Of a stretch of DNA of 64,000 nucleotides, positions 59,767-64,000 are shown piece after piece (within the stretch, counting starts at the first letter, position 1; every line of letters starts with the position of its first letter). Origin of the DNA: Haemophilus parainfluenzae (lineage in GTDB: Bacteria > Pseudomonadota > Gammaproteobacteria > Enterobacterales > Pasteurellaceae); assembly GCF_003253005.1 (NCBI RefSeq), contig NZ_QEPZ01000001.1, positions 426,394 through 490,393 of the forward strand, in the 5' to 3' direction. Made by a program: the position numbers and the translations under genes. A model generated the notes under the pieces. The model was not told the DNA's origin. It ran no database searches and was given only the letters and a program-made list of their open reading frames with translations.

Positions 59767-59861
59767 AAAATTTTCCGATTAAATCTGATAGAATGCCGTG
59801 AATTATAAAGCCTTTCGCCTTGTTGGCAAAGGCAGATTTTACTTATTAGAGAGATTGAAAA

Positions 59862-59987
59862 ATGAAAAAATTACTTTCTATTTTGTTATTAAGTGCATTC
59901 TGCACTTTGGCTACAGGTTGCGGTGTAAAAGGGCCATTATATTTTCCTGAAAAAGAACAGCCGCAAAACACACAAAAAACACAATAA
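59862..59987 (+). CDS. lptM: Small lipoprotein LptM (YifL)
   Basis: LptM is a 41-residue lipoprotein that helps the LPS-transporter subunit LptD mature in the outer membrane. The product has a basic start, a hydrophobic run, a lipobox LATGC (lipidated Cys20), then GVKGPLYFPEKEQ, which is the family's conserved stretch after the cysteine, and a Gln-rich tail. It lies between cyaY and lysA, the same context as in E. coli (cyaY, yifL, dapF). A weak GAGA ribosome site precedes the ATG. Confidence 0.93.
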   Translation: MKKLLSILLLSAFCTLATGCGVKGPLYFPEKEQPQNTQKTQ

Positions 59988-60014
59988 AAACTGACCGCAC
60001 TTAAAGGATTCGTC

Positions 60015-61268
60015 ATGGATTTTTTCCAATATAAAAACGAGCAACTTTATGTTGAAGATTTGCCCGTCAAACAACTCGCTGAAGAATTCGGCACACCGCT
60101 TTATATTTATTCTCGTGCAACACTTGAACGCCATTGGCACGCCTTTGATTCTGCTTTAGGAAAGCATCCACACTTAATTTGTTATGCCGTTAAAGCCAAT
60201 TCTAATATCGGCATATTAAATGTAATGGCAAAATTAGGCTCAGGCTTTGATATTGTTTCACAGGGGGAATTAGAACGCGTATTGGCAGCAGGTGGGGACG
60301 CATCAAAAGTGGTTTTTTCCGGCGTGGCAAAATCTCGTGCCGAAATTATGCGTGCGTTAGAAGTGGGCATTCGTTGTTTTAATGTGGAATCTGTTGCGGA
60401 ATTATACCATATCAACCAAATTGCTGGCGAAATGGAGAAAATTGCACCCATTTCTTTACGCGTGAATCCCGATGTTGATGCTCATACACACCCTTACATT
60501 TCCACAGGATTGAAAGAAAATAAATTTGGTGTGAGCGTAGATGAAGCGCGTGAGGTCTATAAATTAGCTGCAACCTTACCTCATGTAAAAATTACGGGTA
60601 TGGATTGCCATATTGGCTCTCAGCTGACTGAATTACAGCCCTTCTTAGATGCGACTGATCGACTCATTCGTTTAATGGAACAATTAAAAGAAGATGGCAT
60701 CACGTTAAAACACTTAGATCTCGGTGGTGGTTTAGGCGTAACTTATACTGATGAAACGCCACCTCATCCAAGTGATTATGCGACTGCACTACTGAATAAA
60801 TTAAAAAATTATGAAGATCTCGAAATTATTCTAGAACCAGGTCGAGCAATCGCAGCGAATGCAGGGATTTTAGTGGCTAAAGTTCAATACCTAAAAAGTA
60901 ATGAAAGCCGTAACTTCGCGATTACTGATACCGGTATGAATGATATGATTCGCCCTGCACTCTATGAAGCTTATATGAACATCATTGAAATTGACCGCAC
61001 TTTAGAGCGTGAAAAAGCCATTTATGATGTCGTTGGCCCAGTATGTGAGACCTCTGATTTTTTAGGCAAACAGCGTGAACTCGCCATTGCTGAAGGTGAT
61101 TATATTGCTCAACGCTCTGCTGGTGCCTATGGTGCAAGTATGTCTTCTAACTACAATTCTCGTCCACGTACGGCTGAAGTGTTAGTGGATGGAAACAAAG
61201 CTCACTTAATTCGTCGCAGAGAAAATCTCAGCGAATTATGGGCACTAGAAAGCATCGCGAAAAAATAG
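60015..61268 (+). CDS. lysA: Diaminopimelate decarboxylase
   Basis: LysA decarboxylates meso-diaminopimelate to lysine with pyridoxal phosphate. The 417-residue product shows the PLP lysine in CYAVKANSNIG (Lys60), the HIGSQLTEL loop, GGGLGVTY, EPGRAIAANAG and the active-site cysteine segment CETSDFLG. It follows lptM by 27 bases with an uptake signal in the spacer, and a strong terminator follows. dapF, often next in this family, is not here. Confidence 0.97.
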   Translation: MDFFQYKNEQLYVEDLPVKQLAEEFGTPLYIYSRATLERHWHAFDSALGKHPHLICYAVKANSNIGILNVMAKLGSGFDIVSQGELERVLAAGGDASKVVFSGVAKSRAEIMRALEVGIRCFNVESVAELYHINQIAGEMEKIAPISLRVNPDVDAHTHPYISTGLKENKFGVSVDEAREVYKLAATLPHVKITGMDCHIGSQLTELQPFLDATDRLIRLMEQLKEDGITLKHLDLGGGLGVTYTDETPPHPSDYATALLNKLKNYEDLEIILEPGRAIAANAGILVAKVQYLKSNESRNFAITDTGMNDMIRPALYEAYMNIIEIDRTLEREKAIYDVVGPVCETSDFLGKQRELAIAEGDYIAQRSAGAYGASMSSNYNSRPRTAEVLVDGNKAHLIRRRENLSELWALESIAKK

Positions 61269-61274
61269 ATTGAA

Positions 61275-61311
61275 AGAAAAACGGTCAAGATTTAAGTCTT
61301 GACCGTTTTTT
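61275..61311. terminator. Terminator between convergent lysA and hemN
   Basis: AAAACGGTCAAGA and TCTTGACCGTTTT form a 13-base stem with a short loop and T-runs on both strands. Confidence 0.9.
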
Positions 61312-61317
61312 GTATAA

Positions 61318-62685
61318 CTAAATAATTCGAGAGAATTGTTGTCGTTTTGCCGCTGCTCTTGAATAAGTATCAAAGCATAAGCAAATATTACGGATTAATA
61401 ATCGACCTTTAGGCGAAACTTGTAAGCCTGTTTCGGTTTCAGAAATTAATCCATCTTCAAGTAATGGCTGTAATAACTGTAAATCTTCGACAAAGTGCTC
61501 TCTGAAATCAATATTATATTGTTTTTCAATTGGTGCAAAATCAAGCTTAAAGTTACAAATCAATTGCTTAATCACATCACGACGTAAGCAATCTTCTTCT
61601 GTCATCGCTAAACCTTTATGCAGTGCAATACCTGAATTTTCTATATCATGATAATAATGTTTTAACTCTTTTTGGTTTTGAGCATATGTATCACCTAATA
61701 AACTAATGGCTGATACACCTAAACCGAGCAAATCACATTCTTCCTGAGTGGTATAGCCTTGGAAATTTCGGTGTAAGACACCTTTCTCTTGAGCAATCGC
61801 TAATTCATCATCTGGTTTAGCAAAGTGATCCATACCGATAAACTTATAACCAGCATTGCCTAAGGTTTCAATCGTTTTCTGTAAAATTTCTAATTTTGTT
61901 TCCGGTGGCGGTAATTGATCTTCTTTAATTTTTGCTTGCCCTGCAAATCGACTTGGCAAATGAGCATAGTTAAAGATACTTAAACGATCCGGATTCAATT
62001 CAATCACTTTATGCAATGTAAACATAAAGCTTTCCACATTTTGAAGTGGCAATCCATAAATTAAATCAAGATTCGTTGATTGGAAACCTAACTCACGCGC
62101 ACGAACAAGCAAAGCATTTACAAACTCTTCATCTTGTTCACGATTTACCGCTTTTTGAACCGCTTTATTGAAATCTTGTACACCCATGCTAATTCGGTTA
62201 AAACCAATATTGCGTAAATGATCAAGCATGTCGAGCTCAATTTCACGTGGGTCCATTTCAATACTGACTTCTGCATTATCCGCAATCGTAAAATGATCTT
62301 TAAGCATCTTCATCAAACGAGCAGATTGTTCCTCTGTCAAATAAGTCGGTGTGCCGCCGCCCCAATGCACTTGAGTAGCAATGCGATTTTTGAATAATTC
62401 TGAACGTGCTTTGATTTCTTTTTCAAGGTAATCAAGATAAATATCCGCCTTATGTTGATGACGAGTAATCACCTTATTACAGCCACAGAAATAGCAAAGT
62501 TTGTGACAAAACGGAATGTGTACGTAAAGGGAAAGTGGTCTTTCCGGATAACGATTAGCCGCTGCAATAAAATCTTCGTTTGTGTAACTTTCATTAAATT
62601 CTAATGCAGTTGGATAAGATGTATAACGAGGTCCTGATTGGTTATATTTTTGAATTAACGCAAGATCCCAAATAATTTCAGACAT
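61318..62685 (-). CDS. hemN: Oxygen-independent coproporphyrinogen III oxidase
   Basis: HemN makes protoporphyrinogen IX anaerobically, using a radical SAM mechanism. The 455-residue product has the 4Fe-4S motif CHKLCYFCGC (Cys60, Cys64, Cys67) after YVHIPF, the GGGTPTYLT SAM-binding loop, and FNRISMGVQDFN, typical of HemN rather than the HemW paralogue. The N-terminal GPRYTSYPTA is also diagnostic. It is last in the yihI-DUF2489-hemN operon. With hemE it suggests haem can be made under anaerobic conditions. Confidence 0.96.
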   Translation of the reverse strand: MSEIIWDLALIQKYNQSGPRYTSYPTALEFNESYTNEDFIAAANRYPERPLSLYVHIPFCHKLCYFCGCNKVITRHQHKADIYLDYLEKEIKARSELFKNRIATQVHWGGGTPTYLTEEQSARLMKMLKDHFTIADNAEVSIEMDPREIELDMLDHLRNIGFNRISMGVQDFNKAVQKAVNREQDEEFVNALLVRARELGFQSTNLDLIYGLPLQNVESFMFTLHKVIELNPDRLSIFNYAHLPSRFAGQAKIKEDQLPPPETKLEILQKTIETLGNAGYKFIGMDHFAKPDDELAIAQEKGVLHRNFQGYTTQEECDLLGLGVSAISLLGDTYAQNQKELKHYYHDIENSGIALHKGLAMTEEDCLRRDVIKQLICNFKLDFAPIEKQYNIDFREHFVEDLQLLQPLLEDGLISETETGLQVSPKGRLLIRNICLCFDTYSRAAAKRQQFSRII

Positions 62686-62688
62686 TAA

Positions 62689-63132
62689 TTAAGCTTCCCC
62701 AAATTTCTCTACGTCATTTAAAAACTGACGTAACTCCAACATAATTTCTTCTTCAAATTTTGCTTCTGCACTTTCTCGCTCAAGATCGAGTTTCATTCTT
62801 TCTTTTTTTAACAATGCTTTCCGAGCTTCATGCGTAGGCATTTCTTTTACAATATTATAAAGTGCATACATCGCTTGATATGGCTGCAAAGATTGTCCAA
62901 AAGGGAGTAAAAGCATTGATAAACGAATCACCCCTTCTGAATGGTTACAATCTCCATTTTGCATCGCTTTAGCGATAATTACCATACTCTCTTTTAGGCG
63001 TTTTGTACGTGCTATTTTAGCTTGTTTGATGAACGTGTTTTGCTCGCGTAACTTCCTCAATAATTTGAAAGCATAGAATGATACGCAAGCAATAATTCCC
63101 AAAGCAATAATACTTAAAATAATCAGCCACAT
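62689..63132 (-). CDS. DUF2489 family membrane-anchored protein
   Basis: The 147-residue product has one N-terminal membrane helix (about 3-22) and a charged helical cytoplasmic part, typical of DUF2489 proteins. The core segment GDCNHSEGVIRLSMLLLPFG and the late KKERMKLDLERESAEAKFEEEI helix fit that family. It lies between yihI (5 bases) and hemN (3 bases), so it belongs to the same operon. No function is established. Confidence 0.82.
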   Translation of the reverse strand: MWLIILSIIALGIIACVSFYAFKLLRKLREQNTFIKQAKIARTKRLKESMVIIAKAMQNGDCNHSEGVIRLSMLLLPFGQSLQPYQAMYALYNIVKEMPTHEARKALLKKERMKLDLERESAEAKFEEEIMLELRQFLNDVEKFGEA

Positions 63133-63137
63133 GACAA

Positions 63138-63695
63138 TTATCTGAATTGGTTGATATCAATTTTCTCGAAGGTTTGATAGAGGTCATCCTCTGTCTCTTC
63201 TTCATCTTGAATACCTAATTCTTCCATTAACTGAGCAATACGCTCTAAACATTCATCCACAAATTGTTGATCAGCTTTACTAATCGTTTTGCCTTCATCT
63301 AAGGCATCCAACAATTCATTTAGAATTTCATTATTTTCTAAACGATCTAACTCAACTTCAGGCGCAAGTTTTTTCGGTTCTTTGACGACCGGAATTGTCA
63401 TCCCCTTCTCAGGTTTATTCACAAATTCAACAATCAGTGGAACCTTTTTACGACTGCCAATACGCGGATCTTTTTGTTCAACGACTTGATTATGCTTATT
63501 TTGCTCAGCGTTACTATGACGAGAACCCGATGCTAAACCTTTATGTTTACGTTTTTTCTTATCTTCTCTTGCTTTAGTGTCTAATTCATAACGTGTTAAT
63601 TTCTTACCTGATAGCTTCGGTGTTTCAGGTTTCTTATCCGATTTACGAATTGGCATAATATCGCTAATTTTACGAGTTTTCTTTTTACGAACCAT
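63138..63695 (-). CDS. yihI: Der GTPase-activating protein YihI
   Basis: YihI activates the GTPase Der and so tunes ribosome assembly. The 185-residue product has a long basic, low-complexity N-terminal half ([15 protein letters not shown], then a Lys/Arg-rich stretch) that contacts RNA or Der, and an acidic helical C-terminal half ([20 protein letters not shown] region). The gene is first in the yihI-DUF2489-hemN operon; yihI-hemN adjacency is shared with E. coli. Beyond it lies a 5S rRNA gene on the same strand. Confidence 0.9.
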   Translation of the reverse strand: MVRKKKTRKISDIMPIRKSDKKPETPKLSGKKLTRYELDTKAREDKKKRKHKGLASGSRHSNAEQNKHNQVVEQKDPRIGSRKKVPLIVEFVNKPEKGMTIPVVKEPKKLAPEVELDRLENNEILNELLDALDEGKTISKADQQFVDECLERIAQLMEELGIQDEEETEDDLYQTFEKIDINQFR

Positions 63696-63837
63696 TTGTA
63701 TTATTTATCCTATAAAAAATTTTGGTGATTGTACCATTCCACCTCTATTTTCTCATTAAAAGATTTAAACATCTTTAATAAAACTATTCTGATTTTGACC
63801 GCACTTTTAGTTTATTAAAATCCAATCTAAAAATAAA

Positions 63838-63863
63838 AACCCCAAGCTCTTCAGCTCGGGGTT
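63838..63863 (-). terminator. rRNA operon terminator
   Basis: Just past the 5S gene, CCCCAAGCT and AGCTCGGGG form a 9-base stem (one G-T pair) with a 4-base loop, followed on the minus strand by a T-run. Confidence 0.85.
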
Positions 63864-63875
63864 CTACATTCAGTA

Positions 63876-63990
63876 CCTGGCGGTGTCCTACTCTCACATG
63901 GGGAAGCCCCACACTACCATCGGCGCATCGGCGTTTCACTTCTGAGTTCGGTATGGGGTCAGGTGGGACCACCGCTCTATCGCCGCCAGG
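63876..63990 (-). rRNA. rrf: 5S ribosomal RNA
   Basis: The minus strand reads from CCTGGCGGCGATAGAGCGG through the conserved GGTCCCACCTGACCCCATAC and CGAACTCAGAAGTGAAACG blocks to CACCGCCAGG, the standard 5S layout; the two ends pair as helix I. The length of 115 bases is near the usual value. It is the last gene of an rRNA operon whose 23S and 16S genes should lie off the right edge. Confidence 0.97.
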
Positions 63991-64000
63991 ATTATTCCTT

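Overview
The window reads as chromosome from a Haemophilus-like member of the Pasteurellaceae, with H. parainfluenzae as my best guess at species. The 9-base Haemophilus uptake signal AAGTGCGGT occurs by eye about fifty times on the two strands, often as inverted pairs that serve as terminators. Proteins such as TyrP, NarQ, LctP, YjjI, the lptM-lysA pair and the rna-pgk-fba block match Haemophilus versions in sequence or order. Most of the window is dense core chromosome.

Layout. 0-11 kb: the 3' end of tonB, then a long leftward block: prmA, dusB-fis, a DMT exporter, yhdT-panF (pantothenate uptake), accB-accC (fatty acid synthesis), aroQ, and menB and menC (menaquinone) with an LPS-type glycosyltransferase set between them. 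11-22 kb: a lipoprotein, a phosphohexomutase, murQ-anmK (anhydro-MurNAc recycling), the L-lactate set lctP-lutABC, ygfZ and yicC. 22-32.5 kb: tyrP, nudC, hemE, yjaG, a HU gene, a DeoR regulator, glmS, lpxH, plsC and ftsP.

32.5-42.5 kb is the accessory part. It starts with a decayed gene for a small exported protein. A tightly coupled three-gene restriction-modification cassette follows: a C5-cytosine methylase, an NgoFVII-type PLD nuclease and a Z1-domain ATPase. This cassette is nearly free of Haemophilus uptake signals and carries a perfect 12-base Neisseria uptake sequence, so transfer from Neisseria is likely. Next come an MmcQ/YjbR protein, a four-gene operon (Tat-exported NMT1-like binding protein, permease, ATPase, NnrS-like membrane protein) with a candidate Fur-controlled promoter, and a MerR regulator divergent from a cation-efflux gene. 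Two 29-base repeats sharing 28 positions bracket the transporter/efflux block.

42.5-64 kb: folB, plsY, rpoH, a DUF2322 gene, murB, narQ, an MFS transporter, a 50-residue DUF1232-like protein, a ferredoxin, RNase T2, pgk-fba, an O-antigen ligase with a GT9 glycosyltransferase, a YczE-like protein, the glycyl radical enzyme yjjI behind CRP and FNR-like sites and without its activase alongside, cyaY-recQ, lptM-lysA, yihI-DUF2489-hemN, and a 5S rRNA at the right edge that should be the end of an rRNA operon.

Pathways: anaerobic and respiratory metabolism recur (menB/menC, narQ, hemN, yjjI, lactate oxidation, NnrS), as do envelope synthesis and recycling (glmS, murB, murQ, anmK, lpxH, plsC, plsY, waaL-like, GT9, GT25). 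The main novelty lies in the R-M/Z1 cassette, the Fur-linked ABC-NnrS operon, and two cases where uptake-signal-bearing direct repeats bracket accessory genes.
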